The notes under the pieces were generated by a model, which did not search any database, was not told where the DNA came from, and saw only the letters and a program-made list of their open reading frames with translations. Source: Streptococcus suis (lineage in GTDB: Bacteria; Bacillota; Bacilli; Lactobacillales; Streptococcaceae). Taken from it: 64,000 nt of DNA. Position numbers and translations under genes: made by a program. The stretch covers positions 1,984,001 to 2,048,000 of the forward strand of contig CP025095.1 of NCBI GenBank assembly GCA_002831545.1, read 5' to 3'. Below, in pieces: positions 41,245 through 51,891 of this stretch; within the stretch, counting starts at the first letter, position 1, and every line of letters starts with the position of its first letter.

Positions 41245-43929
41245 TTAGATAGCTTTTTCATCCAATCCCATTTTACGTTGTACAAATTTAACAATTTCTA
41301 CAACGACAACCATGAGGCCTGAACCAATAATGGTTACCAACCACTGGGTTGGAGAGAGAACGGATACATGGAAGAAATTGCTAAATCCTGGAACAACGAT
41401 TGTCGCCATTAACAAAAGGAAAGCAAATGGAATTGACCAGTTGAAGAGTTTATTTTTGAACAAACCAACTGTGAAAACGGACTGATAAACAGACTTAACA
41501 TTGTATGCATGAACCAGTTGGATCAAACCTAATGTCACGTAAGCCATTGTCAAAGCATCTGCATGGATTTCTTCATAAATGCTGTGTTCTGGGTAAAGCA
41601 GGGCAAATCCATAGACACCCAATACCAAAGCGGTCTGTAGAATACCTTGATAGATGATAGAGCTAAGGACACCACCTGAGAAGAAGCTTGAATTGCGTCC
41701 ACGAGGTTTGTGTGTCATAATACCTGGTTCAGCAGGTTCAACACCAAGGGCAATCGCTGGAAGAGTATCTGTTACCAAGTTGATCCAAAGAAGATGAACT
41801 GGCTCCAACACGTCCCAACCGAAGAGGGTTGCAAGGAAGATACACAATACCTCAGCAGTGTTAGCTGACAAGAGATACTGGATGGTTTTTTGGATGTTTG
41901 AGAAGACCTTACGTCCTTCTTCCACCGCAACGATAATAGTCGCAAAGTTGTCATCTGCAAGGACCATATCAGAGGCACCTTTCGAAACTTCCGTACCTGT
42001 GATACCCATACCGATACCGATGTCAGCTGTCTTAAGTGAAGGGGCATCGTTGACACCGTCACCCGTCATGGCAACAACCTTGCCTTCATTCTGCCAAGCC
42101 TTCACGATACGCACCTTGTGTTCAGGTGATACACGGGCATAGACAGAGTATTGCTTGAAGACTTTTTGGAATTCTTCATCGGACAGTTCATTGAGCTCTG
42201 CACCTGTAAATACATGGTCTTCTGTATCATTCGGATCAATGATACCAAGACGCTTGGCAATCGCCTCAGCTGTATCTTGGTGGTCACCCGTAATCATGAT
42301 TGGACGGATACCCGCTTCCTTAGCAACACGAACTGCTTCCGCCGCTTCAGGACGCTCAGGGTCAATCATACCAACCAAACCTGAGAAGACAAGGTCATTT
42401 TCAACAACGTCAGATTCCAACTCAGGAATAGCATCAACATACTTGTATGCCATCATCAAGACACGAAGGGCTTGCTTAGCCAAGTCCTTGTTAGTGGCAA
42501 GAATGGCTTGTTTATCCGCATCGGTAATCGGACGGATTGTACCGTTTTCTTCAATTTGCGTTACACGTTTGAGCAATTGATCTGGAGCACCTTTAACAGC
42601 TACAAAGTAGTTTCCAGCAGCTTGTTGGTGAACAGTTGACATTAATTTACGTGTTGAGTCAAATGGCAATTCAGCCACACGAGGCTCAGATACCAAGACT
42701 TCACGAACGTCAAAGTTTTGATCCAAACCAAATTGAACAAGTGCCGTTTCAGTTGGGTCACCGATCAATTTACCAGTTGGGTCAACTTTTGTATCGTTGG
42801 CAAAGTTCATAACACGAAGCGTTGTATTGCTTGCATCCAAAGCTTCTTTAGCATCCACCAATTGACCGTTTGTATAAACTTTCTCAACAGTCATTTGGTT
42901 CATGGTCAAGGTTCCAGTCTTATCGGATGCGATAATTTCAGTTGAGCCAAGTGTTTCAACAGCAGGCAACTTACGGATGATAGAATTACGCTTAGCCAAT
43001 ACTTGAGTACCAAGCGAAAGAACAACGGTTACAATAGCTGGCAAACCTTCTGGAATGGCAGCAACCGCAAGAGCTACAGAAGTCATAAGAGCAGGCAAGA
43101 TACCTTCTCCACGTACGAAGACTGAAACAGCCATCGTTACCGCAGCAATGACAAGAACTGCGTATGTCAAGACCTTAGATAATTGGTGCAAGTTTTGTTT
43201 CAACGGCGTGTCTGTTTCATCTGCATTGGCAAGCATGCCTGCGATGTGACCGACTTCTGTGTACATACCTGTGTTTGTAACCACACCAAGACCACGTCCG
43301 TAAGTAACGTTTGAGTTTTGGTAGGCCATGTTGACACGGTCACCGATCGGTGCATCTTCAGCCAAGACTGCTGACAAATCTTTATCCACTGGTACAGACT
43401 CACCTGTAAGAGCAGCTTCTTCGATTTTGAGGGAATTAGCTTCCAACAAACGCATATCGGCAGGGACAACATCACCTGCTTCAAGCAAGACGATGTCGCC
43501 TGGTACCAAGTCTTTAGAATCAACTTCGACTACATGATTGTCACGAAGCGCACGCGCAACTGGGCTTGACATGTTTTTTAGCGCCTCAATGGCTGCCTCA
43601 GCTTGACCCTCTTGATAAACACCAAAGGCAGCGTTCAAGACAACTACGGCCAAGATGATAATGGCATCTGTCAAACCGTGTGAACCTTCAGTAATTACCG
43701 TCAAGATGGCTGCTGCAATCAAAATGATGATCATCAAGTCCTTAAACTGATCCAAGAATTTAGCTAAGAGTGTGCGTTTTTCACCCTCATCCAATTCGTT
43801 ACGACCGTAGTCTGCTAGACGTTTGCTTGCCTCATCACTAGACAAACCGTCCAAAGAAGACCCCATGCTTGACAATACTTGCTCTTCGCTCTGTGTATAA
43901 AACAAATCGCGTTTTTGTTCTTTTGACAA
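41245..43929 (-). CDS. P-type Ca2+-transporting ATPase (PMR1/SERCA-like)
   Basis: An 894-residue P2A-type ATPase. Actuator motif TGESVPV, phosphorylation site SDKTGTLTMNQMT, nucleotide-binding KGAPDQLL, hinge TGDGVNDAPSLKTADIGIGMG. Membrane segment 4 has AAIPEGLPA, the Ca2+/cation site. Ten spans. It exports Ca2+ or Mn2+-like cations from the cytosol. The start is TTG at 43929 with AAGGAGAAGGAAA upstream. Confidence 0.93.
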   Translation of the reverse strand: MSKEQKRDLFYTQSEEQVLSSMGSSLDGLSSDEASKRLADYGRNELDEGEKRTLLAKFLDQFKDLMIIILIAAAILTVITEGSHGLTDAIIILAVVVLNAAFGVYQEGQAEAAIEALKNMSSPVARALRDNHVVEVDSKDLVPGDIVLLEAGDVVPADMRLLEANSLKIEEAALTGESVPVDKDLSAVLAEDAPIGDRVNMAYQNSNVTYGRGLGVVTNTGMYTEVGHIAGMLANADETDTPLKQNLHQLSKVLTYAVLVIAAVTMAVSVFVRGEGILPALMTSVALAVAAIPEGLPAIVTVVLSLGTQVLAKRNSIIRKLPAVETLGSTEIIASDKTGTLTMNQMTVEKVYTNGQLVDAKEALDASNTTLRVMNFANDTKVDPTGKLIGDPTETALVQFGLDQNFDVREVLVSEPRVAELPFDSTRKLMSTVHQQAAGNYFVAVKGAPDQLLKRVTQIEENGTIRPITDADKQAILATNKDLAKQALRVLMMAYKYVDAIPELESDVVENDLVFSGLVGMIDPERPEAAEAVRVAKEAGIRPIMITGDHQDTAEAIAKRLGIIDPNDTEDHVFTGAELNELSDEEFQKVFKQYSVYARVSPEHKVRIVKAWQNEGKVVAMTGDGVNDAPSLKTADIGIGMGITGTEVSKGASDMVLADDNFATIIVAVEEGRKVFSNIQKTIQYLLSANTAEVLCIFLATLFGWDVLEPVHLLWINLVTDTLPAIALGVEPAEPGIMTHKPRGRNSSFFSGGVLSSIIYQGILQTALVLGVYGFALLYPEHSIYEEIHADALTMAYVTLGLIQLVHAYNVKSVYQSVFTVGLFKNKLFNWSIPFAFLLLMATIVVPGFSNFFHVSVLSPTQWLVTIIGSGLMVVVVEIVKFVQRKMGLDEKAI

Positions 43930-44049
43930 TTTCCTTCTCCTTCTCGGTCCCTTTTTTACCTAACAAATAAAAAAGAGACCTGTTTAATGAGAACCTCTCT
44001 TCACAGCTCGGCACTTCTATCTAGGGCTAGTTTTCTGTCACTCATCCTT

Positions 44050-44153
44050 ATACTCTTCGAAAATCAAACTCAGGCGTTGTTGACTTGAATTGATGAACTT
44101 TAGTTCAATCTGCATCGGCGTCGCCTAGCCTGACTTTGATTTTCATTGAGTAT
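44050..44153. repeat. MITE-like element with terminal inverted repeats
   Basis: Ends ATACTCTTCGAAAATCAAA and TTTGATTTTCATTGAGTAT. The 104-bp element has no gene. Similar ATACTCNNCGAAAATC elements are widespread in streptococci. The remaining stretch 43930-44049 also shows no gene. Confidence 0.75.
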
Positions 44154-44156
44154 TAG

Positions 44157-44256
44157 TTTTTTTGAAATACAGTCAGTATTCCTTCAAAAAACTGCCTTGA
44201 TAGACAAAAAACTATCTCTTATCTAAAAATACCTTACTTGCGAAGACAGGTTCTAA
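44157..44256. repeat. Dispersed intergenic repeat A, copy 2
   Basis: Matches 25252-25349: TTTTTTTGAAATACAGTCAG, CAAAAAACT, CCTTGAT, AAAAACTATCTCTTAT and ACAGGTTCT. Lies next to the MITE. No gene in 44257-44403. Confidence 0.75.
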
Positions 44257-44403
44257 AACAAGTCTCGCTATTTAATATATTGCCGGAAACAAGTCGGATT
44301 GACGACAATATCACGGAATTTTCCGCTAGCTACTCCCTCGATTTGTTAACTATTATATCAAAAATCCCGAGAAATTCAAGAATATTTTTCTGGAAATAAG
44401 AGA

Positions 44404-44790
44404 TTATTTCCACGAGATTTCCAAATCATAGGAAGCAAAAAGCTGCTGGTTCTCCAATCCCTTTAATTCATATTGCAACTGGACACTTTGATCCGAACGG
44501 TTTAATTGGTAACGTTTTGTATCGGTCACAAAATGCTGGATTCCTAACGGTGTAGGAATGGTCACAATAGCTTCTTTACCAGAAATGAATCGCATAATAG
44601 ACTTCGGAGTTGAAAAACGTGTCATCACTAACTCTTCTTCGTCACATTTTATGACAACTTTTTCAGCTTCATCGTTACTATAAATGAGATAGAGATTCCC
44701 ATCTTTTTCCTTAACTTCCACTTGAAATTGCTGATCCACTACCTCAATCTGCCCGTCCAGATCAATTTCATTTCGTAAATGAATATCCAT
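44404..44790 (-). CDS. DUF1934-like beta-barrel protein
   Basis: A 128-residue protein with a repeating beta pattern (DIHLRNEIDLDGQIEVVDQQ at the start and QLQYELKGLENQQLFASYDL near the end), consistent with the lipocalin-like DUF1934/YwiB family. Function unknown. Eleven bases from the exporter gene, probably one operon. Confidence 0.75.
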   Translation of the reverse strand: MDIHLRNEIDLDGQIEVVDQQFQVEVKEKDGNLYLIYSNDEAEKVVIKCDEEELVMTRFSTPKSIMRFISGKEAIVTIPTPLGIQHFVTDTKRYQLNRSDQSVQLQYELKGLENQQLFASYDLEISWK

Positions 44791-44801
44791 AGTTCCTCCT
44801 A

Positions 44802-45689
44802 CTATTTTTTAATCCTAGTAACAAAGGATGAACGAAGCAGAGTAAAGCCTGTATACGCTGCAACGAAGACAACTAAAATTTTCAAATTATTAATATCCAA
44901 ATTTGATAGGAAGAAAGCGGCTGTCAAAACACCTAGCACCCCACCGACAATGATTCCTGGAACTCCTGGCCAGTTGACACGCCCAGATTGGATAAATTGT
45001 TTGGCTCCCGCTGTCATAATCATGGCTGCATTCAACATCATGACTGGTAGTGCAACTGCAGGACTAATTCCCATCAATGAGAAGAAAATCAATTCTGGCG
45101 CGTAGTTTCCAAGTCCCATACTCATCAACATGCCCACTAAAAAGTCAAAGGCAATTCCAACAACTAATTTCCAACCAGTTAGGCCTTTTATTTCATTTGT
45201 AAGATCTGCGCCCGGGTTGGTTAACATCCTGTAGACCATGAAACAGGCTGCAATTATCAACAAGATACCCAGAATCCGTTGAACTTTTTTGGTATCCCAT
45301 TTTTGAGTTACCTTGGCACCAACAAAGGCACCCGTAAATGCCGCTGCTGCCATAGCAATCAGAGTGACCATATCAACCTCAACTATCGTAATAAACAATA
45401 GCGCCTCTACTAAGACTGGTATGATGTGCGCCGTTGTCATGGTCGCAGGAATTTTACGATCGTCTTCCACCAACTTTGTCAGTTTAAACATAGTGGTTGT
45501 CGTTGCAAAGGTTCCAATCCCCAAGGTGTCTAGCAAGTCAGTAACATAACCGATACCAAACCCTGTCCAAAATTTCTCTTTTAGAGAAATATCGTGCTTT
45601 TTAGCATAGGATAGAATTGTGTAAAGCATCCAAAGAATTAGGGCTACAATAAAGACCTGAATAGTTAATAAGATAATTTGATTATTCAT
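44802..45689 (-). CDS. TauE/SafE-family sulfite/anion exporter-like membrane protein
   Basis: A 295-residue protein with eight membrane spans and the two TauE/SafE half-repeats (GFGIGYVTDLLDTLGIGTFAT and FLVGMLMSMGLGNYAPELIF). Family members export sulfite, sulfonates or organic anions; the substrate here is unknown. Confidence 0.88.
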   Translation of the reverse strand: MNNQIILLTIQVFIVALILWMLYTILSYAKKHDISLKEKFWTGFGIGYVTDLLDTLGIGTFATTTTMFKLTKLVEDDRKIPATMTTAHIIPVLVEALLFITIVEVDMVTLIAMAAAAFTGAFVGAKVTQKWDTKKVQRILGILLIIAACFMVYRMLTNPGADLTNEIKGLTGWKLVVGIAFDFLVGMLMSMGLGNYAPELIFFSLMGISPAVALPVMMLNAAMIMTAGAKQFIQSGRVNWPGVPGIIVGGVLGVLTAAFFLSNLDINNLKILVVFVAAYTGFTLLRSSFVTRIKK

Positions 45690-45772
45690 TTCTCCATTAT
45701 ACCAAAAGATTCCATTGGGTACATAGCAATATCCTTGTGTTTTAGAAAAATCAGGAATTTATCTCCCTTTTT

Positions 45773-45781
45773 TGTTATAAT
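45773..45781 (+). promoter_or_regulatory. Extended -10 seven bases from a start codon
   Basis: TGTTATAAT ends at 45781; the ATG of the HD gene is at 45788, where transcription would start. No ribosome site fits in between. Confidence 0.65.
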
Positions 45782-45787
45782 GAAACT

Positions 45788-47101
45788 ATGATAGAAAAAG
45801 TATTTCGCGATCCAGTTCATAACTATGTCCATGTTGATCATGAGCTGATTTATAAACTTATCAATACAAAAGAATTTCAGCGACTACGCCGCATCAAACA
45901 ACTAGGGACTACTTCCTATACCTTCCATGGTGGCGAGCATAGCCGCTTTTCGCACTGCCTTGGCGCCTACGAAATCGCCAGACGGATTACTCAAAAATTT
46001 GAAGACAAGTATCCACAAATCTGGGATACAAATGAGTCCCTACTGACCATGGTTGCTGCGCTACTCCATGATGTCGGACACGGAGCCTATTCTCATACCT
46101 TCGAGCGTCTATTTGATACAGACCACGAGGAAATGACCTGTGCTATTATTACTAGTCCAGAAACGGAAATCAATGCTCTGTTGAAACAAGTTTCACCTGA
46201 GTTTCCAGACAAGGTTGCTAGTGTTATCAAACACACCTATCCAAATAAACAGGTCGTTCAACTCATTTCGAGTCAGATTGATGTTGACCGAATGGATTAT
46301 CTATTGCGAGATTCCTACTTCACAGGTGCGAACTATGGTGAATTTGACCTAACTAGGATATTACGTGTCATTCGCCCGACAGAAAATGGAATTGCCTTCA
46401 AAGAATCTGGTATGCATGCAGTAGAAGACTACGTTCTCAGCCGCTACCAGATGTACATGCAAGTCTATTTTCATCCAGCAAGCCGCTCTATGGAAGTCCT
46501 ATTGCAGAATTTACTCAATCGTGCCAAACTACTATATACTAGTGAACAGGAGTTTTTTGCACGAACTTCACCTCGGCTATTACCTTTTTTTGAGCATCGT
46601 ATCCGTCTAAACGACTACCTCAGTCTTGATGATGGAGTTATGAATACTTACTTTCAATCATGGATAGATGGACCAGATCGTATATTATCTGACTTAGCCC
46701 AGCGCTATATCAATAGGAAAGTGCTCAAATCCATCACTTTCAAGGCCGAAGAAGAGGAAGCTTTGGACCGCCTGCGTAGCCTGGTCGCAGATGTCGGGTT
46801 CGACCCAGAATACTATACTGCTATTCACCACAACTTTGATTTGCCGTATGACATTTACCGACCGAATGCAGAAAAGAAACGGACTCAAATTGAGATTTAT
46901 CGCAAAGATGAAACCTTGGTAGAACTATCCTCTCTGTCACCAATTGTTCACTCCTTATCAGGCACAATCCATGGCGATAGCCGCTTCTATTTCCCAAAAG
47001 AAATGTTAGAAGAAACAGGAATTTTCGCACCTCAAATAGCTGATTTTAACAGCCACATACATAACGATCATTTTATAATTGGAGAATCAAATGAGCATTA
47101 A
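45788..47101 (+). CDS. HD-domain phosphohydrolase (YwfO-like)
   Basis: A 437-residue HD protein. The metal-binding motif is spread over GGEHSRFSHCLGAYEIA, ALLHDVGHGAYSHTFERLF (HD) and SQIDVDRMDYLLRDSYFTGA. It resembles dGTPase-like and YwfO-type proteins of unknown nucleotide substrate. The start may be leaderless. It overlaps the HAD gene by 11 bases. Confidence 0.9.
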   Translation: MIEKVFRDPVHNYVHVDHELIYKLINTKEFQRLRRIKQLGTTSYTFHGGEHSRFSHCLGAYEIARRITQKFEDKYPQIWDTNESLLTMVAALLHDVGHGAYSHTFERLFDTDHEEMTCAIITSPETEINALLKQVSPEFPDKVASVIKHTYPNKQVVQLISSQIDVDRMDYLLRDSYFTGANYGEFDLTRILRVIRPTENGIAFKESGMHAVEDYVLSRYQMYMQVYFHPASRSMEVLLQNLLNRAKLLYTSEQEFFARTSPRLLPFFEHRIRLNDYLSLDDGVMNTYFQSWIDGPDRILSDLAQRYINRKVLKSITFKAEEEEALDRLRSLVADVGFDPEYYTAIHHNFDLPYDIYRPNAEKKRTQIEIYRKDETLVELSSLSPIVHSLSGTIHGDSRFYFPKEMLEETGIFAPQIADFNSHIHNDHFIIGESNEH

Positions 47102-47900
47102 ACTTGTCGCCATCGATATTGATGGCACACTACTAAATAGTCAACACCAAATTACAGCTGAAGTACACTCAGCAATCCAAGAAGCAAAAAAAGCAGGCGT
47201 TAAAATTGTTATTGCTACTGGTCGCCCCATTTCCGGTGTTCAAGCAATTTTAGAAGAACTCAATCTTACAGAAGCAGGTGACTACGTCATCACTTTTAAC
47301 GGTGGCTTAGTCCAAGATGCAGCAACTGGTGAGGATATTGTCAAAGATACCTTGACTTATGAGGATTATCTCGACATCGAATCTGCTGCCCGTAAACTCA
47401 AGCTCCCAATGCATGCCAGCACCAAGGAAGGTATCTATACTGCCAACCGTAACATCGGTAAATACACCATTTACGAATCCACACTAGTAAGTGCACCCAT
47501 TTTCTATCGCACTCCTGAAGAAATGGCTGACAAGGAAATCATCAAAACAATGATGGTTGATGAGCCAGAAATTCTTGATGCTGCTATTCCACTTCTACCG
47601 ACCAGCTTGACTGAGAAGTACAACGTAGCAAAATCAGCACCATTTTATTTGGAAATCACCCCTAAAACTGTTAACAAGGGACAAGCTATCATTCATCTAG
47701 CTGAGAAGCTTGGACTAACAATGGATCAAACCATGGCCATCGGTGACCAAGAAAATGACCGTCCAATGTTGGAAGTTGTTGGTAATCCTGTTGTCATGGA
47801 AAACGGAAATCCTGAATTGAAGAAAATCGCCAAATACATTACGAAGTCAAATGATGAGAGCGGTGTAGCTCACGCTCTTAGAGAATGGGTACTGAAATAG
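47091..47900 (+). CDS. Cof-type HAD-superfamily phosphatase
   Basis: A 269-residue HAD hydrolase: motif I AIDIDGTLLNSQHQ, motif II IATGRP, motif III Lys near NKGQAIIHLAEKLG, and motif IV AIGDQENDRPMLE. The C2-type cap lies between. Likely acts on sugar phosphates or cofactors. Start chosen at 47091 because TTGGAGAA precedes it. Confidence 0.93.
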   Translation: MSIKLVAIDIDGTLLNSQHQITAEVHSAIQEAKKAGVKIVIATGRPISGVQAILEELNLTEAGDYVITFNGGLVQDAATGEDIVKDTLTYEDYLDIESAARKLKLPMHASTKEGIYTANRNIGKYTIYESTLVSAPIFYRTPEEMADKEIIKTMMVDEPEILDAAIPLLPTSLTEKYNVAKSAPFYLEITPKTVNKGQAIIHLAEKLGLTMDQTMAIGDQENDRPMLEVVGNPVVMENGNPELKKIAKYITKSNDESGVAHALREWVLK

Positions 47901-47914
47901 CCTCTTAAAATATC

Positions 47915-47949
47915 AAAAAAAGCATCGAATTCAAAATCCGATGCTTTTT
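47915..47949 (+). terminator. Terminator of HD-HAD operon
   Basis: AAAAAGCATCG-loop-CGATGCTTTTT. Confidence 0.85.
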
Positions 47950-47965
47950 GTTATAGTCTTTTAGT

Positions 47966-48152
47966 TTACTTTTAGTACTAGGCAACGAGCTGCAGACAGC
48001 TTGTACAGTCGAGTGACTGTGCAAGGTTGGAGATAGCACTTGCGGAGCAAGTCACCCCTGCAGAGTACGGCAAAGCGAGTTCAAACAATCCAGTGGAGTG
48101 TTTGAAGTTGGAAATAAGGAAACGGAGTTTCCTCTTACGTCGAAGTAATAAA
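47966..48152. repeat. Dispersed repeat B, copy 3 (long)
   Basis: Begins AGTACTAGGCAACGAGCTGC, contains GAGTACGGCAAAGCGAGT and ends ACGTCGAAGTAATAAAAGA. Several short inverted repeats (CAGTCGAGTGACTG, CTTGCGGAGCAAG, ACTCCACTGG-like pairs) occupy its middle. No gene. Confidence 0.65.
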
Positions 48153-48172
48153 AGAAAAACTAAATGACTATA

Positions 48173-48979
<807 letters not shown>

Positions 48980-49021
48980 CTAAGATTAAAGAATTTCTGT
49001 GCATTTTATGAATACTTACAG

Positions 49022-49050
49022 AAAAACTCTCTACCCGAAAGTAGAGAGTT
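49022..49050 (-). terminator. tuf terminator
   Basis: On the minus strand AACTCTCTAC-loop-GTAGAGAGTT followed by TTTT. Confidence 0.88.
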
Positions 49051-49099
49051 ACAATTAAGTTGTCTGACTATAATTGTTATTTCTGGGAACTCAATCGAA

Positions 49100-50296
49100 T
49101 TAAGCTTCGATTTCTGTAACCATACCTGAACCAACAGTACGTCCACCTTCACGGATAGAGAAAGTAGTACCTTGTTCAACGGCGATTGGGTGGATCAATT
49201 CAACGTCGATAGTAACGTTATCACCAGGCATTACCATTTCAGTACCTTCTGGCAATTTGATTGAACCAGTTACGTCAGTTGTACGGAAGTAGAACTGTGG
49301 ACGGTAGTTGTCGAAGAATGGAGTGTGACGTCCACCTTCTTCTTTAGTAAGGATGTAAACTTCACCTTTGAATTTAGTGTGTGGGTTGATAGAACCTGGT
49401 TTAGAGATAACTTGACCACGTTCGATTTCATCACGTTGTACACCACGAAGAAGCACACCAACGTTATCGCCGGCAAGACCTTCGTCAAGTTGTTTACGGA
49501 ACATTTCAACACCAGTAACAACTGCTTTAGATTTTTCTTCTTGAAGACCAACGATTTCGATTTCGTCGTTAACACGAACTGTACCACGGTCGATACGTCC
49601 TGATGCTACAGTACCACGACCAGTGATTGAGAATACGTCTTCGACTGGAAGCAACAATGGTTTGTCAGTGTCGCGTTCTGGTTCTGGAATGTACTCATCA
49701 ACAGTGTTCATCAATTCCATAACGATGTCTTCGTACTTAGTGTCACCTTCAAGAGCTTTAAGAGCTGAACCTTGGATAACTGGAAGATCATCACCTGGGA
49801 AATCGTATTCTGAAAGAAGGTCACGGATTTCCATTTCAACCAACTCAAGCAATTCTTCATCGTCAACCAAGTCAACTTTGTTCATGAAGACGATAAGGTG
49901 TTTAACACCAACCTGACGTGAAAGAAGGATGTGCTCACGAGTTTGTGGCATTGGACCGTCAGTTGAAGCTACTACAAGAATCGCACCGTCCATCTGAGCA
50001 GCACCAGTGATCATGTTTTTAACGTAGTCCGCGTGTCCTGGAGCGTCGATGTGAGCATAGTGACGTTTTTCAGTTTCGTACTCAACGTGTGCAGTGTTGA
50101 TAGTGATACCGCGCTCGCGCTCTTCTGGAGCAGCATCGATAGACGCATAGTCTTTAGGTTGGTTAACTGATGAAGGCAAGCGACGTGCCAATACAGTTGT
50201 GATAGCTGCTGTCAAAGTAGTTTTACCGTGGTCAACGTGTCCAATTGTACCAATGTTAACGTGGGGTTTACTACGATCGTATTTTTCTTTTGCCAT
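49100..50296 (-). CDS. tuf: Elongation factor Tu
   Basis: A 398-residue EF-Tu: G1 [20 protein letters not shown] (G3), NKVDLVDD (G4) and domains 2 and 3 ending MVTEIEA. The start is set at 50296 ([12 protein letters not shown]), the family start, rather than the six-codon longer reading that begins in the GGAGG region. Separate operon. Confidence 0.98.
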   Translation of the reverse strand: MAKEKYDRSKPHVNIGTIGHVDHGKTTLTAAITTVLARRLPSSVNQPKDYASIDAAPEERERGITINTAHVEYETEKRHYAHIDAPGHADYVKNMITGAAQMDGAILVVASTDGPMPQTREHILLSRQVGVKHLIVFMNKVDLVDDEELLELVEMEIRDLLSEYDFPGDDLPVIQGSALKALEGDTKYEDIVMELMNTVDEYIPEPERDTDKPLLLPVEDVFSITGRGTVASGRIDRGTVRVNDEIEIVGLQEEKSKAVVTGVEMFRKQLDEGLAGDNVGVLLRGVQRDEIERGQVISKPGSINPHTKFKGEVYILTKEEGGRHTPFFDNYRPQFYFRTTDVTGSIKLPEGTEMVMPGDNVTIDVELIHPIAVEQGTTFSIREGGRTVGSGMVTEIEA

Positions 50297-50419
50297 TTTG
50301 GTAAAAGCCTCCAATAAAATATATTTTATAGATAGACAGTAGGCAATACGGTCTAACTTTACCTTACTATTCTATCAAATTGTAGCAGAATTGCAAGCAT
50401 TTTCTACCGTTTTTCTGAT

Positions 50420-51382
50420 TTATTCCACATCTAGCTGATAATAGGGCTGATTTTGGACACTGGCTCCGATGCTGGAAGCGTAGATCCAGTCGGCATTTTC
50501 TAGCTCTACAAAGTCTTCTGCTCTGCCTGTGAGAATAATGCCTGCGAATTCTAATCTATCAATCTCTGCTTGCTGGGTGAAGTCGGTGTCGCCGAATTTG
50601 TTGACATAAGCTTGTACATCACCCTTGATTTCAGGAGAGAGGGCGTAATCGCCTTGGTAGTCCACCAATTCTTTCATCACAGTAAGGGGGCTTGTATAAG
50701 GAACAAGGTCATCTGTGGCTACTTCTGCTGTCACTGCTTGTAGTTGTTCGGAATCCATGCCGAATAGACTGACTAGGGATAAGTATTCTGTTCTCAGCTG
50801 AGATTTTTCCGTCCCAATCCAATACCAATTCTTTTTGAGGTTATTTGGGACCATGTTCCTTATCTCTGCTAATGTATATTTCTTATCAAAGGTAATGGCC
50901 ACTTCTATTAGCTGCCCTTTCATCTCCTTAGTATAGGATAATTCCTGACGGCCAGAAGCTGTTTTAGTATTGTAAAAGATCGGTAACTTGCTGTTGCTAT
51001 CTTGGTGGTAGTAATATTCTTCAGAACCCTCTGGGAAATACTGACCAAAATTAGCAAAGATTCCATATAAGTTATAATCTACTTCCAGATGCCCAAACGC
51101 AAAAGGCACACCTGCCAAATCCTTTGACAAATTATAATCAACATAGCCTGAAACAATTCCTATTTCATTAACATAGAATCGTTCCACATCTACATTTGGA
51201 TAGGTTACCTGAAGGACACGATTAAAATGCTCCTGTGCCTGCTGACTCCGATAGTTAGAAAACAAACGGAGGGCATAGAGACTGGATAATAGTAAAACAA
51301 TTCCCACTATACTACTAAGCCCAACGGTCTTCCATAAATTCTTCCGCTTACTCTTTTTTGTCACTTCTTCAAAAGTCTTCAT
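50420..51382 (-). CDS. Anti-sigma-factor-like membrane protein
   Basis: A 320-residue protein. A cytosolic N-terminus is followed by one membrane span (VGLSSIVGIVLLLSSLYALR) and a large extracellular part with Sigma_reg_N/C-type character (VTYPNVDVERFYVNEIG, FAGIILTGRAEDFVEL). It overlaps the sigma gene by 14 bases and is therefore the likely membrane anchor for that sigma factor. The start at 51382 is chosen by GAGG spacing. Confidence 0.8.
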   Translation of the reverse strand: MKTFEEVTKKSKRKNLWKTVGLSSIVGIVLLLSSLYALRLFSNYRSQQAQEHFNRVLQVTYPNVDVERFYVNEIGIVSGYVDYNLSKDLAGVPFAFGHLEVDYNLYGIFANFGQYFPEGSEEYYYHQDSNSKLPIFYNTKTASGRQELSYTKEMKGQLIEVAITFDKKYTLAEIRNMVPNNLKKNWYWIGTEKSQLRTEYLSLVSLFGMDSEQLQAVTAEVATDDLVPYTSPLTVMKELVDYQGDYALSPEIKGDVQAYVNKFGDTDFTQQAEIDRLEFAGIILTGRAEDFVELENADWIYASSIGASVQNQPYYQLDVE

Positions 51383-51872
51383 AGTCATATCCTCTCTCTT
51401 CTAGTGCTTTCCTCAACTGTTTGCGTCCACGGTAAAGGCTGATTTTCACCCAACTTTGACCAGCACCTAAAATATGCGCAATCTCTTTGACACTCATATC
51501 TTGGAAGTAGTATAAGTCAATCACTTGCTGGTATTTTTCTGGCAGGTCTGCAACAGCTTGATAGAGTTCCTCATAATCTTCTTGGTCATAGACCAAAAAA
51601 TTTTCAGGTGTAAAAAACTCCTTTTGTAAAATTTCATGGTAGCGCTTGTCTCGCCTGTATTTGTCAATGTAAGCCCGAACTGCAGATCGGTAAAGCCAAG
51701 CTCTTAGTTTTTCGAAAGGAAGGACAATATCAGATTCAAGCAATTTGACTAGAACATCTTGGGCAATATCCTGACTGTCAGCTGGGCCGGCTCCTGATTT
51801 TTGCAAATAGTAGGAAATCTCCTCTGCAATACCAATAATTTCTTTTTCATATTCATCTAATTTGATGCCCAT
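51369..51872 (-). CDS. ECF-type RNA polymerase sigma factor
   Basis: A 167-residue sigma-70 family protein with region 2 (QDIAQDVLVKLLESD, LRAWLYRSAVRAYIDKYRRD) and region 4 (LPEKYQQVIDLYYFQDMSVK, EIAHILGAGQSWVKISLYRG). Small extracytoplasmic-function type. Its upstream region contains an ECF-like promoter, which suggests autoregulation. Confidence 0.9.
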   Translation of the reverse strand: MGIKLDEYEKEIIGIAEEISYYLQKSGAGPADSQDIAQDVLVKLLESDIVLPFEKLRAWLYRSAVRAYIDKYRRDKRYHEILQKEFFTPENFLVYDQEDYEELYQAVADLPEKYQQVIDLYYFQDMSVKEIAHILGAGQSWVKISLYRGRKQLRKALEERGYDYEDF

Positions 51873-51891
51873 CTCCTCTTTTCACTAATAA

